Assembly: GCF_901000735.1 (NCBI RefSeq)
Contig: NC_081542.1
Coordinates: forward strand, 13,632,729 to 13,696,728
DNA length: 64,000 nucleotides
DNA from: Corylus avellana
Lineage: Eukaryota > Streptophyta > Magnoliopsida > Fagales > Betulaceae
Direction of reading: 5' to 3'
Each line of letters begins with the position of its first letter. Positions within the stretch are counted from its first letter, which is position 1. Below, in pieces: positions 1 through 13,389 of this stretch. A model generated the notes under the pieces. The model was not told the origin of the DNA, searched no databases, and saw only the letters and a list, made by a program, of their open reading frames with translations. Made by a program: the position numbers and the translations under genes.

Positions 1-674
1 AAAGTGTTTTAAGTTTGGTAGAAACAGAAAGAATACATGAAACATGTGAAGAAATTACCTTAATTCTTTAGGATTGGAATTTTCTACCCATATAAGGAAT
101 AGATGGTTGAACAATTCCAAATTTATTTAGATACGATTTTTAATTAACACGTGTTCTCAATGCATGCGAGTCTCATACTGAGTAATTATTTGATAGTATA
201 GGAGGGATGATAATTTTTTTTTTTGTTTCTTTCTTGTTTAAATAAAATTTACGGGTAATTTGAACAATTCAAGTTAAAAAGAAGTCACGAGTTTGACATG
301 GGTGTATAGCATTTCTCGTCCATTTTAATCCTAAAGGCTAGTGGAGGGTGTAGCTTTTAACCAAATGGTAATTCATCCAAGGGGTTAAGTATCACTTTTT
401 ATAAAGCTTGATATCTTAAGTGTCAATGAAGTATAAGTTATCGAGGAATAAGTATATTTTTTTTCTAAAAAGTAAAAGTAAAATCCAAACTAGGTTCTAA
501 ACCATAAATAAATTAATTAATTAAAAAAAAAAGAATTATAGAAAAGACTACCAACTAGCTCCATTGTTCCGGATAATGACAAATAGGAAAATGTTTAATT
601 TGGAGTATTATCATTTTTATTCTAAGTCAAATTTTTATCATATCGACTTATACAAAATTTTATAATAAAATTCG

Positions 675-1068
675 GGAGAAATTTTACAAAATCTTTCTAA
701 ACTTCTACTCGTTTTGATACTGCCTTCAAAGTTTAAAAACTCTTAATTAAGGGTATTGAATTTTTAATTTCTTTCAATTATCCAATTTCATTAGGATTTT
801 CCATCAAAATACCCCTTTTTATTAAAAAAATTAAATAAAATTGTAAATATTAAGCATTTATTTTATTTTATATATATATATAAACTATCTTTACAATTTT
901 TTTTATTAAAACACTTGAGATATTTTGACAAGATTTAATGAAAAATTCGAATGGAATAAAATAATTGAAAAAAAAAAAAATAGAAAGTTCGATACCATAG
1001 TTTTTAAACTTCAAAAGAATACTTTCAAAACGCTTAAAAATTCACTAAAATTTTGTAAAAAATTTCCC
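675..1068. mobile_element. Long-TIR element with 9-bp flanking duplication (MULE-like MITE), copy 1
   Basis: The two halves are imperfect inverted repeats: ggagaaattttacaaaat at the left pairs with attttgtaaaaaatttccc at the right. The flanks are taaaattcg (666-674) and taaaatttg (1069-1077), a 9-bp duplication with one mismatch. Nine-bp duplications and long inverted arms are typical of Mutator-like elements. There is no coding capacity. The same insertion is present at 11636-12048, so it predates the split of the two block copies. Confidence 0.65.
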
Positions 1069-1077
1069 TAAAATTTG

Positions 1078-2379
1078 TAATGCCCGTAACAATAAAAAAT
1101 TAGAGAAGTAGGGAATTGGGTTTAAGGTTTAGAAAAAATAAATAAATAAAAAATAAGAGCATAATCCCATTTACCCCTAATCACGCTCGTGACATAAAAA
1201 GCACCCATCATCATTGGAAATATCAAAGTTGTCCTCATTTGGCTGGACCAATCACACTCATCGCTCCCCAACGGTCATCCACAAATTCGAATCTATCTTT
1301 TTTCCAAAGAAGAATGTCCTGGATTTTCTTGGAAAGTGACACTGTCAAGCCCATCTCACGAAAGCCCATCTCTCTTCTACCAAATGCTATAATTACTTCA
1401 AACTAACTTCGATTTGATTGACATCTTCTTTACAAAGAAGACAGAAAGAAAAAAGAAAAAAAAGTGTAATTAGGATGCTCTCTATTTTAAAGCGAAAATG
1501 GAGAGATTGTGAACGACTTAAGATTTTGTTTTATTGTATTTAATGGTGTAAATAATGTGACAATATAATTATATGTAAAATCATATTTGACTTAGGTTCT
1601 GTAAAAAAAATAAAAAACTATAATATATTGGTCAAGATTTTTATTTATTAGCTCAAATTATAATATACAAGTGTCCTATTGGAAGTGGCCGGACCATTCC
1701 CTTTTTTTTTTTTTTAATATTAAATAGTATTTTATTATTATTTTTGGTTAGTGTGATATGTGTCTCAAGAATTTTTTTTATGAACTAAATATTCTCTAGT
1801 TCAAAATGGACTCGAGAGAATCCTGTTCCTGTTATAACTGAGTCTTATTTTATTATCATCATTAATAAACTTTAAATCATAATAACTACTAATATTCGTT
1901 TTTTGGTTAGGGAGACCAATTTCTAGACAAAAATAATGGTTTTTGAAATAATTATACTTAGTCCATCAATTAGGTTTAGTTGTATGGCTTAAAAGGGAAG
2001 AGAAGGTGGAGACTCTAATAAACACTTTTTTTTTTTTTTTCTTTTTTTTCTTACTTGTAGGTTAATTAAGGTCAGTAATCCTGCCAGTGGCAGACACGTA
2101 ATTGTGAGCTGAAACGAAGGTCAAAATGGACCAATGGTTTAAGATAAAGTAAACCCCTCCAAAGAAAAAATTTGAAACGAGTGGCCGTTTGAAGTTGAAA
2201 GAGGTTCAAAAGTTGTTGTTAACTTCAAAAACTCAACTTGAATGCAACCCAACAAAACCCATTAAAACCAAAACAAATACAGCCTCAGAATTGAAAGCCT
2301 TCGCTCTTGGAATAATAAACACATACACTTGCAGATAAAGAAACTCACACACTCTCAGAGAGAGAGAGAGAGAGAGGAG
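1078..2379 (+). promoter_or_regulatory. Upstream region of RopGAP, copy 1
   Basis: Noncoding AT-rich DNA leading to the RopGAP start codon. A GA microsatellite at about 2356-2376 lies immediately before the ATG and probably sits in the 5' untranslated region. No clear TATA box is visible close to the start. The sequence is repeated at 12058-13389, with the GA tract differing slightly in length. Confidence 0.5.
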
Positions 2380-2690
2380 ATGACGGGGCTCGTGATGGTG
2401 ACGAAGGGAGGTGGGTGTGGTGGGAAGGGGGGGAAGGGAGGGAAGAGCTCGGAGGAAGAGCAAAACCAGCTCTCGCTGGTGGCGGTTCTCGTCGCGGCGC
2501 TGAGGAAATCCATGGTGGCTTGCCGGGTCGATAGGGGAGACGATGTGATGTCCACCGTTCATCACATGGAAATCGGGTGGCCCACCAACGTCCAGCACAT
2601 CACACACGTGACCTTCGACCGCTTCAATGGCTTTCTGGGTCTGCCTGTGGAATTCGAGGTCGAGATCCCGGGTCGAGTTCCCAGTGCTAG
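2380..2690 (+). CDS. RopGAP exon 1 only, copy 1 (cut by gap)
   Basis: This is the first coding exon of a plant Rho-of-plants GTPase-activating protein. It encodes a Gly/Lys-rich start, a hydrophobic helix and the CRIB motif IGWPTNVQHITHVTFD at residues 65-80. It ends at the donor gtatca, as does the complete copy at 13390. Exons 2-4 are absent because a 100-N gap follows at 3003, so no functional gene can be made from this copy as assembled. I chose the ATG at 2380 because the upstream in-frame ATG at 2329 only adds a peptide encoded by the GA repeat and the matching gene starts with MTGLVMV. It is most likely an assembly duplicate or the other allele. Confidence 0.85.
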
Positions 2691-3002
2691 GTATCAATTG
2701 CTCTTGCTTTTCTTCTTCATCAACTTCTCGGTCTTCGTTTTGTCAGATTTTATCTGGGTTTTGCTTGGAATGCTTGAAATTTTCTTTTTTCTTTGGGGAG
2801 CTTAGATCTGATAGAGTAGGAAGCAAGTTGTTTTACTTACTAAATTCTGGATCTAGAGAGATTTGCTCAGGACCTGAGCTTTTAGCTGCGGTATAGTTGA
2901 AAGGTTTTAACGTCTTCAAGCGGAATAAATCCCAGAGCGTTAATTTAGAGTTTTTGAAGGTTGGAAGGAGGACAAGGTGGTGATTAGAAGCCCCAAACGC
3001 CC

Positions 3003-3102
3003 NNNNNNNNNNNNNNNNNNNNNNNNNNNNNNNNNNNNNNNNNNNNNNNNNNNNNNNNNNNNNNNNNNNNNNNNNNNNNNNNNNNNNNNNNNNNNNNNNN
3101 NN
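3003..3102. other. Assembly gap, 100 N
   Basis: A run of exactly 100 N, the usual placeholder for a gap of unknown size. It cuts RopGAP copy 1 on its left and the peroxidase gene on its right, so the two sides need not be adjacent in the genome. Confidence 0.98.
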
Positions 3103-5259
<2,157 letters not shown>

Positions 5260-6058
5260 TTCAGAATCCTCTCTACAATTTGTATTGCCATCATCACAAA
5301 GTCCTTATATATATATATACACATGTAAGGGAATCTAAACAGTAAGAGCCAGTTAAGCAAATTATATTCTAATTATGTGCTGTGAGTGAGAGAGAGAGAG
5401 AGAGAGGGGGGAAGGGGAAGACTTCTGATTAACTTAAGAATAATTAAGCAACAAACATTATTGCCATTCTTATGACAACCCTAATAATATATTTTTTTTT
5501 TGTCAACTAGGGTTCAATCAGAACTGTTAAATCACTAACTGTCGACAAAACAATAATAGAAAGTAGATGTTCTGAGTTCAAATTTAAACAGTGTGAACGA
5601 AAGATTATTATTATTATTATTATTTATTGAATAATGGTTGACTTTCGTAATTAACATTATTACTTTTATTCTTATGATTATATTGGGACAATATTGCTTC
5701 CCAACATCTGAAACAAAAAGTTCCAACAAACTATTATCTCATAATTATTCTCATTATAGCATTTTGTCCTAAAAGTCAAACAAAACCACGATCCCCAAGT
5801 CAACGGTTTTGTACAGCAAGAGCCAAGAAGGCTTTCTATTAACTAGTATTTCCGCCGCATACGGTTGCTGTCTGCTTTTTATATATAATCATTATTCAAA
5901 AAAAAAAAAAAAAAAAAAAAAAAACTAAAGCAGGACAGCTCCAATGAGGCATATGACTTAAACCTCAATAGTCAATACGCGTATTGGTCGCTCCATATAT
6001 AATATATACTTAATTTTCATAAGCTAGCTATTATTTTAAAATTTAAATACCGTCTGCT

Positions 6059-6089
<31 letters not shown>

Positions 6090-6427
6090 ATTTGCAAATT
6101 ATACTAATTCAGTCCGGCCAACAACCTTGGATGCCGTGAAGAGTCACGGAGCTAGACAAAATGAAACTCATTAGTACGGGCGGTCCTATAAGGGTGAAAG
6201 AGAATGTTTGAAAATATTACAATTTTTATTATAATTTTTTACAAATTTATTTGGTAGTTTATATGAGTACTGTCACTTAGCATAAACTAGCTAGGTAAAA
6301 AAAATTAAGTAACGAAATTTGACTAAAAAAATAAATTATCTAGTGATCGACTAATGTGATAAGTATCAAATTAATGAACAATTACTATTAGGTTAATTAG
6401 TAATATTTAAACGGTTAACAACATTCT
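5260..6427. other. Upstream region of the peroxidase and intergenic DNA
   Basis: No gene is visible. The part just above 5259 should hold the peroxidase promoter. There is a GA repeat at about 5387-5406, an AT-dinucleotide run at about 6061-6088 and an A homopolymer near 5899-5924. Confidence 0.5.
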
Positions 6428-6545
6428 TTTTTTTCGTTTTTTTTTTTTACATGTCCACAAAAGAGGGAGGGATTCGAACTAGTGACATCTATTTGATGAG
6501 ACCGTAATTCTCAGCCGATTGAGCTAGCTACCTCTTAAATACCTC
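6428..6545 (-). mobile_element. tRNA-derived SINE with 13-bp target duplication
   Basis: Read on the minus strand it carries an A-box-like tagctcaatcggctgag and a B-box-like agttcgaatccc, then gtggacatgt and an A-rich tail. The flanks are ttaacaacattct (6415-6427) and ttaacaatattct (6546-6558), a 13-bp duplication with one mismatch. It has the RNA polymerase III promoter boxes of a tRNA gene, but no cloverleaf and no CCA-type end, so it is a retroposon rather than a tRNA gene. Related copies lie at 23379-23483 and about 47421-47516. Confidence 0.8.
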
Positions 6546-6558
6546 TTAACAATATTCT

Positions 6559-8399
6559 AAGGGTCATACTTAGCTAGCACGTAAAGGCAACTATAATATG
6601 GTGTTTTTCTAAATCTAGTTGTACGTAGTAGCAATAGTCCGTATATAGCTTCTCTTTTTACGATTTTTTTTTTTCTTTTTTCTTTTACAAGCAATGATAT
6701 TGCATGAAATTATTTCTATGGAGTAATGCTAGAAGGAGAGTTTTTCTTGAGTTCTCACAAATGTGATGTGTTTTTTTTTTAAAAAAATTCAATAATTAAT
6801 GATCATCTTATATTTAATGGTGTTTTTAAAAGTCATATCATATTTGGTAAGACTTCTTCTAGCATTACTCATTTGTGTGTGACACGCTATGTAAAAAAAG
6901 AAAGAAAGTAATACTACGTACTATTGTTTTATTCTTTTTAAATTCTTCCAAAGTTGATATAGCTATTAAGATCAACACTTGATCAAAAATTCAATAGTAA
7001 TTTATCTCAAATTTAATAGTAATTTTAAAAGTTATATTAACTTTATAAATAAAAAAAAAAGAGGATAAAATAATAGTATCTAGCATTATTAAAAAAAAAA
7101 AAAAAACATTAATAGTGGGAAGCATGTAGCCGTTAAGGCTAGAATTATAAGAAAGCTTGGTCCCAACTAGTGATGGGAAAACTTACTCTATTTGACTAAA
7201 TTAATGGTTAATCAAATTGTGTTCTGTTTGACTAAATTAGCTTATATATACTGCAACTTGAGCTTATAAGTTTAATTAAGTTATATATATATGCCTAATG
7301 CCACCCTGTCTTTGCATAAGCCAGCAATTCTTGAGCCGGCCTATATATAGTACGTTGAACTACGAATCGACCCTACGCCTTACGTTTGAGTAATTCTATT
7401 TATCACTCTCATTTATTAAAGTTTATGTAATGTGATTTTTTTTCTTTTTTAACAAAAAATAATAATTTTCAAGCACCAAATGTTATAGAGAACCACATCA
7501 CGACGTTGAGATAATAGAGAATGATGGGGCGACGTATAGGGTTACTCCATACACAAGCCCAAGGTCAACCCCAACTCAAGTTTCTTGTTAATGATTGGTT
7601 TGAATGATTTCCAAAATGAGAAAGTATGGAGATCAAATGAGGACCAACAGGAGCATCAAAATATGTGTTGTATCATGTAAGAGCATCTTAATTTAAGATT
7701 AAGAGAGAGTTTGGACAGGCCAAATTAAACGTGATGAGGAATGTTATAAATTATTAGTTAAATGATTAGTTTTATTATTTTTTATTAACTTCAACTTTTG
7801 AGATAATTTGTGACAAAACATCTTAATGAAAAGGTTTTGGTTGGTGGAGAGTGGTTTTGGGTTGGAGTAGTGGATTAGGGTTTATTGGGTTAGGAGACTT
7901 GGTCTGTTATTGGCTTTGGAATGAGACTTTCTACCGTTCGAACATTAAAAGATTTATCATATTCAACGGCACTATATGTGTAGCCTCCACAGACTTCACC
8001 CAACTTTTTTTTTCCAACAAATTAACTTCAGCCAATTCACATATAAAAAAAAAAAAATTCGGGGCAAGTACAAATGATTGTAAGAGAAGAAATTCAAAAG
8101 ACAGTAGAGAATAGCATAATAAAAAAATAATAATGATAATATTTTACAAGTGATTCGGTGTTAGACATCTATTTTCACCGGGACACAAACCTATAGGGCT
8201 ACAATATTAAAGGATTATAGAGCTACAATATTGTGTTCTTATTGCTTAATATGATTGTGTACAAGAGGCTCTATTTATAGAACTTACAAATGATTTGATT
8301 TTATTCAAGTTTAATATAATCCTAATCAAATTCATTCATTTAGGATCATTCAATCCTCATTAATAATGATTTTTATCATTATCATATACTTTAACATCC
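6559..8399. other. Intergenic, no gene seen
   Basis: AT-rich DNA with homopolymer runs and short degenerate repeats. Imperfect inverted segments are visible around 6720-6870 (gtaatgctagaaggag against cttctagcattactc), suggesting a small decayed TIR element. I see no supported exon. Confidence 0.5.
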
Positions 8400-8407
8400 C
8401 TTCAAAC

Positions 8408-8802
8408 CAGAGACGGAGGGAGGGGGGGACCGGGGTGGGTCATGGCCCCCGCAAAATAAGGAAAAAATAATAATTATAAGTAAAAAAAATAATTAAAAAA
8501 GAAAAGAAAAGTAAAGTTAAAGTTTTAATTTTAGTCATTTGGCCCCTCCAAAAAAAAATAAATAAATAAAAAATTGGCCCTATTTTTAATTTTGTTGCCC
8601 ATACCCACTAAGTTTTTTTTTTTTTAATTTTTGGCCCTTACTTTCAAATGTCCACTTTTTTTTGCCCTTACGGTAGTCTTTAGTTCATAAAAAGCAACAA
8701 AAATAATTTTTTTTAATAAAAAAATTTTAAATAACTGAAAAAAAAAAAAAAAAAAAAAATTTGGCTGGCCCCCTCCCATAAAATTTCCTGGCTCCGTCCT
8801 TG
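8408..8802. mobile_element. hAT-like MITE with perfect 8-bp target duplication
   Basis: The ends cagagacgga and tccgtccttg are inverted repeats with mismatches. The flanks cttcaaac at 8400-8407 and 8803-8810 are a perfect 8-bp duplication, the size made by hAT transposases. The interior is A/T-rich and noncoding. The ends resemble the elements at 4370-4882 and 22521-22627. Confidence 0.8.
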
Positions 8803-8810
8803 CTTCAAAC

Positions 8811-9407
8811 TCAAGTTGGCAATTTGTAAAACCTTGAGTTTGAAAAAAGAAATAATTGATTTTTTTTTTTTTAACGGAAATCTAAGAATTTCATTGATTA
8901 AAGATCACGAGCATAAATCTCTTACATATCAGAGCAAAAAGCTCTTACAGCACAAAGCATAAAGTTCTGCAAAAATCATAGTCACATACTATGAGGTAAA
9001 AGTCATAAATACAAACAAAAATTCTTATAATCAGGTATTATCTATTATTTCAATCTTCTGTTAACCCATGTACAAATATAGTTAAAGAGCAGATCTGCTC
9101 CGAGTAAACTAGATTTAAGACATGTGTAGCCAAATTTCCTAACAAAATTTATTTAAATCGGTCATGAGAGATAACTCCTCACACCTAATTATCCAGGCTA
9201 TGAGAAATAATTTCTCATACCTAATTATTCATCCTCACTCATGAGGGCAGATCTAGAGAGAAGAAACATCTTATTCAAAACAAACAAATAACCAGTAAGC
9301 AGCAACAGCGGTCGGGGAGAAGATAAACGGCACAACACGGTGGAAGGTGAACGGACGCATAGCAGAAAGGCCAAAGTTGCTGATTTAATTGGAGAATACC
9401 TACAAAC

Positions 9408-9452
<45 letters not shown>
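8811..9452. other. Intergenic, with AAT microsatellite running into a gap
   Basis: No gene. A T-run followed by sequence ending in catttcat-like motifs near 8860-8905 could be the reverse complement of a retroposon tail, but this is weak. An AAT/ATA trinucleotide array at about 9408-9450 runs into the N gap and probably caused the assembly break. Confidence 0.4.
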
Positions 9453-9572
9453 NNNNNNNNNNNNNNNNNNNNNNNNNNNNNNNNNNNNNNNNNNNNNNNN
9501 NNNNNNNNNNNNNNNNNNNNNNNNNNNNNNNNNNNNNNNNNNNNNNNNNNNNNNNNNNNNNNNNNNNNNNNN
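9453..9572. other. Assembly gap, 120 N
   Basis: A run of 120 N beside an AAT microsatellite. Its length differs from the two 100-N gaps, so it may be a sized gap rather than a placeholder. Confidence 0.97.
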
Positions 9573-9639
9573 GAGGAGAAGGGCTAAGAGACGACTTCTA
9601 GGATTTTTGATAGGAGTTATTGTTATTAATTGATATTTT

Positions 9640-9842
9640 TTAGGTTTGGCGACGGTGGTAGGAAAATGGTCTAGGGTGGTGGTGGTCATGGGCGGCGGCC
9701 TGATATGGTGGCTAGAAAATTGCCAAAGATGATGGATATTTTTTTGGTTTGGTGACGGTGGTAGGAAAATGGTCTAGGGTGGTGGCGGTCATGGGCGGCG
9801 GCCTGATATGGTGGTTAGAAAATTGCCAAAGATGATGGTAGT
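9640..9842 (+). repeat. Tandem duplication, period about 103 bp, GC-richer
   Basis: Two adjacent copies share gacggtggtaggaaaatgg (9651 and 9754), catgggcggcggcctgatat and aaaattgccaaagatgatgg. They differ by a few substitutions. The block is GC-richer than its surroundings and resembles Gly-codon-rich sequence, but I find no gene in it. Confidence 0.85.
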
Positions 9843-10953
9843 CAGCAATGGTGACTAGAGATTGTAATTGTCGACAGCAGTGGGTGAAGATACACCTTAA
9901 CAACAATAGGCCGCAAGCTATATGCCAAATATTAAGGCAAACTTGGGTCGAAAATGTGATCAACTATGGCCCTTAAATAGACTTGGGCCATCAAATAAGA
10001 CCAACAAAGATCAAATGATTGAGCAAACAAATGGCCAAAATATGGACTATATGGGCGAAATATAAACCACTTGGCCTTTTTTTTCTTTATTATTATTATT
10101 TATATATAAAAAATAAAATGAATACTCTAACAATAAGCAGCCGAAGGTTCTATGTTGAAAGGAGTCCATCAACCATTAGTCATTTATGAATTATGTATGA
10201 ATTATGCTAAAATCACCAATATATGTATAATTATATTTTAACGTTTCAAGTCTAAGATTGTCAGAGGTAGACTAATAAAAATGGTGCTCCAGGCTGAGAT
10301 TTGATACTCCAACGGTCCAACCTATTGTTAAGTTGATTTATTTATTTTTGTATTATTTAATTTGTAGAGCAACGTCTATAAACTTTTGAGAAAGGACCGA
10401 GCGTAAACGAAAGTACCTGCAACGACTAGTGAAGCTGTGAAAGAGGAAGTACAAAAGAATAGGAAAAGACACAAAAAGCCAGAGGCCGGCAAGTATCAGA
10501 TTTTGAAATTTGAATAGAAAGGAGGTTTCGGAGGGAGAGATACGTAGAATAATATATATTATATATATATTATATATTCCATTCCATTGCTTTCCGAGAC
10601 CAATCTAAGTGGCAATCGAATCCACGAAGATTCAATCTGGTCCGCTCCGGTCCTTCCCGGTTTCCTACGCAGGGGCCGCTGATTAGCTTTCTAGCTAGCT
10701 CGCTTCGAGTTTTGCCAAAAACCGAAATTACCAAAATGCCCGCCCTTTGTTGAATAGGAAAATATTATTGGTACTATTTCTCTTTTCTTCTCGGCCTTCG
10801 GTTGTGTTGATTGACCTCAACGACATAAATATTCCTAAAAGTTGTCAAAAAGCCCCCAACAATTTGGGTCGCTTTGAGGTGGTGGACCTTAATTATAAGT
10901 GCATATGTCACATATTTACCTTTTTCTTTTTTGTGAACATAATTAATGAGGCA
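9843..10953. other. Intergenic, no gene seen
   Basis: AT-rich DNA with a short TA-rich run near 10551-10576. A GC-richer stretch at about 10600-10745 has the look of a promoter or untranslated leader, but no exon can be supported next to it. Confidence 0.4.
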
Positions 10954-11635
10954 AAAGTGTTTTAAGTTTGGTAGAAAGAGAAAGAATACATGAAACATGT
11001 GAAGAAGTTACCTTAATTCTTTAGGATTGGAATTTTCTACCCATATAAGAATTATTTGTCTGAATAGGTGGTTGAACAATTCCAATGCATGCGAGTCTTA
11101 ATCATATAAATTTTGAACATATACCAGTTTAATAGTTTGGGTTAAAAGAAATTATTCCGACCCAATTTTGTTGAAAACTTTCTTCTAAATTATTGGACCA
11201 AAAATAAAATTTACGGGTAATTTAAATAATTCAAGTTAAAAAGAAGTCAAGTGTTTGACATGCATGTATAGCATTTCTCGTCCATTTTAATCCTAAAGGC
11301 TAGTGGAGGGTGTGGCTTTTAACCAAATGGTAATTGAAGGGGTTAAGTATCACTTTTCATAAAGCTTGATATCTTAAGTGCCAATGAAGTATAAGTTATC
11401 GAGGAATAAGTGTATTTTTTTTCTTTCTAAAAAGTAAAAGTGAAATCCAAACTAGGCTCTAAACCATAAATAAATTAATTAATTAAAAAAAAAGAATTAT
11501 AGAAAAGACCACCAACTAGCTCCATTGTTCCGGATAATGACAAATAGGAAAATGTTTAATTTGGAGTATTATCATTTTTATTCTAAGTCAAATTTTTATC
11601 ATATCGACTTATACGAAATTTTATAATAAAATTCG

Positions 11636-12048
11636 GGAGAAACTTTACAAATTCTTTCTAAACTTCTACTCGTTTTGATACTGCCTTCAAAGTTTAAAAA
11701 CTCTTAATTAAGGGTATTGAATTTTTAATTTCTTTCAATTATCCAATTCCATTAGGATTTTCCATCAAAATACCCCTTTTTTATTAAAAAAAAATTAAAT
11801 AAAATTGTAAATATTAAGCATTTATTTTATTTTATATATATATATATATATATAAAAACTATCTTTACAATTTTTTTTTATTAAAACACTTGAAATATTT
11901 TGACAAGATTTAATGAAAAATTTGACTGAAATAAGATAATTGAAAAAAAAATAAAAAAAAATAGAAAGTTCGATACCATAGTTTTTAAACTTCAAAAGAA
12001 TACTTTCAAAATGCATAAAAATTCACTAAAATTTTGTAAAAATTTCCC
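11636..12048. mobile_element. Long-TIR element with 9-bp flanking duplication, copy 2
   Basis: The same insertion as at 675-1068, inside duplicated block A. The flanks are taaaattcg (11627-11635) and taaaatttg (12049-12057). The interior AT run is longer here than in copy 1, as expected for two alleles or an old duplication. Confidence 0.65.
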
Positions 12049-12057
12049 TAAAATTTG

Positions 12058-13389
12058 TAATGCCCGTAACAATAAAAAAATTAGAGAAGTAGGGAATTGG
12101 GTTTAAGGTTTAGAAAAAATAAATAAATAAAAAATAAGAGCATAATCCCATTTACCCCTAATCACGCTCGTGACATAAAAAGCACCCATCATCATTGGAA
12201 ATATCAAAGTTGTCCTCATTTGGCTGGACCAATCACACTCATCGCTCCCCAACGGTCATCCACAAATTCGAATCTATCTTTTTTCCAAAGAAGAATGTCC
12301 TGGATTTTCTTGGAAAGTGACACTGTCAAGCCCATCTCACGAAAGCCCATCTCTCTTCTACCAAATGCTATAATTACTTCAAACTAACTTCGATTTGATT
12401 GACATCTTCTTTACAAAGAAGACAGAAAGAAAAAAGAAAAAAAGTGTAATTAGGATGCTCTCTATTTTATAGCGAAAATGGAGAGATTGTGAACGACTTA
12501 AGATTTTGTTTTATTGTATTTAATGGTGTAAATAATGTGACAAATATAATTATATGTAAAATCATATTTGACTTAGGTTCTGTAAAAAAATAAAAAACTA
12601 TAATATATTGGTCAAGATTTTCATTTATTAGCTCAAACTATAATATACCGGTGTCCCATTGGAGGTGGCCGGACCATCTCTTATTTTTTTTATTATTATT
12701 ATTATTTTTTAATATGAAATAATATTTTATTAGTATTTTTGGTTAGTGGGATATCTGTCTGATTTGTGGCTCTAGGGTTTCTTTTATGAACTGAATATTC
12801 TCTAGTCTAAAATGAACTCGAGAGGATCATATTCCAATTATAACTGGGTCTTGTTTTATCATCATCATTAATAAACTCCAAATCGTAATAACTACTAATA
12901 TTCGTTTTTTGGTTAGGGAGACCAGTTTCTAGAAAAAAAAATAATGGTTTTTGAAATAATTATACTTAGTCCATCAATTAGGTTTAGTTGTATGGCTTAA
13001 AAGGGAAGAGAAGGTGGAGACTCTAATAAACACTTTTTTTTTTTTTTTCTTTTTTTTCTTACTTGTAGGTTAATTAAGGTCAGTAATCCTGCCAGTGGCA
13101 GACACGTAATTGTGAGCTGAAACGAAGGTCAAAATGGACCAATGGTTTAAGATAAAGTAAACCCCTCCAAAGAAAAAATTTGAAACGAGTGGCCGTTTGA
13201 AGTTGAAAGAGGTTCAAAAGTTGTTGTTAACTTCAAAAACTCAACTTGAATGCAACCCAACAAAACCCATTAAAACCAAAACAAATACAGCCTCAGAATT
13301 GAAAGCCTTCGCTCTTGGAATAATAAACACATACACTTGCAGATAAAGAAACTCACACACTCTCAGAGAGAGAGAGAGAGAGAGAGGAG
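12058..13389 (+). promoter_or_regulatory. Upstream region of the intact RopGAP gene
   Basis: Noncoding DNA before the start codon. A GA tract at about 13365-13385 directly precedes the ATG and probably lies in the 5' leader. T/C-rich tracts occur near 13035-13070. No convincing TATA box was found close to the start. Confidence 0.5.

Larger units (their letters stand above)
1..3002 (+). repeat. Duplicated block A, copy 1 (RopGAP promoter and exon 1)
   Basis: This stretch matches 10954-14012 almost throughout. From the start codon to the gap both copies are 623 bases long and look identical by eye. The upstream part carries small insertions and deletions, for example additional sequence near 115-160 that copy 2 lacks. 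The block stops exactly at a run of 100 N. A one-sided end at a standard-size gap points to an unmerged overlap between contigs or to two haplotypes placed in series, rather than to a true tandem duplication. Confidence 0.9.

Noticed and set aside
2233..2697. Minus-strand open frame over the RopGAP leader and exon 1
   Set aside because: It is the antisense of a well-supported exon with a GA repeat, and encodes no recognisable protein.
6462..6537. Possible tRNA gene
   Set aside because: It has A- and B-box-like sequence, but no full cloverleaf could be drawn, and the A tail and target duplication show a SINE.
9411..9452. CRISPR-like or satellite array
   Set aside because: It is a simple AAT microsatellite without spacers in a plant genome.
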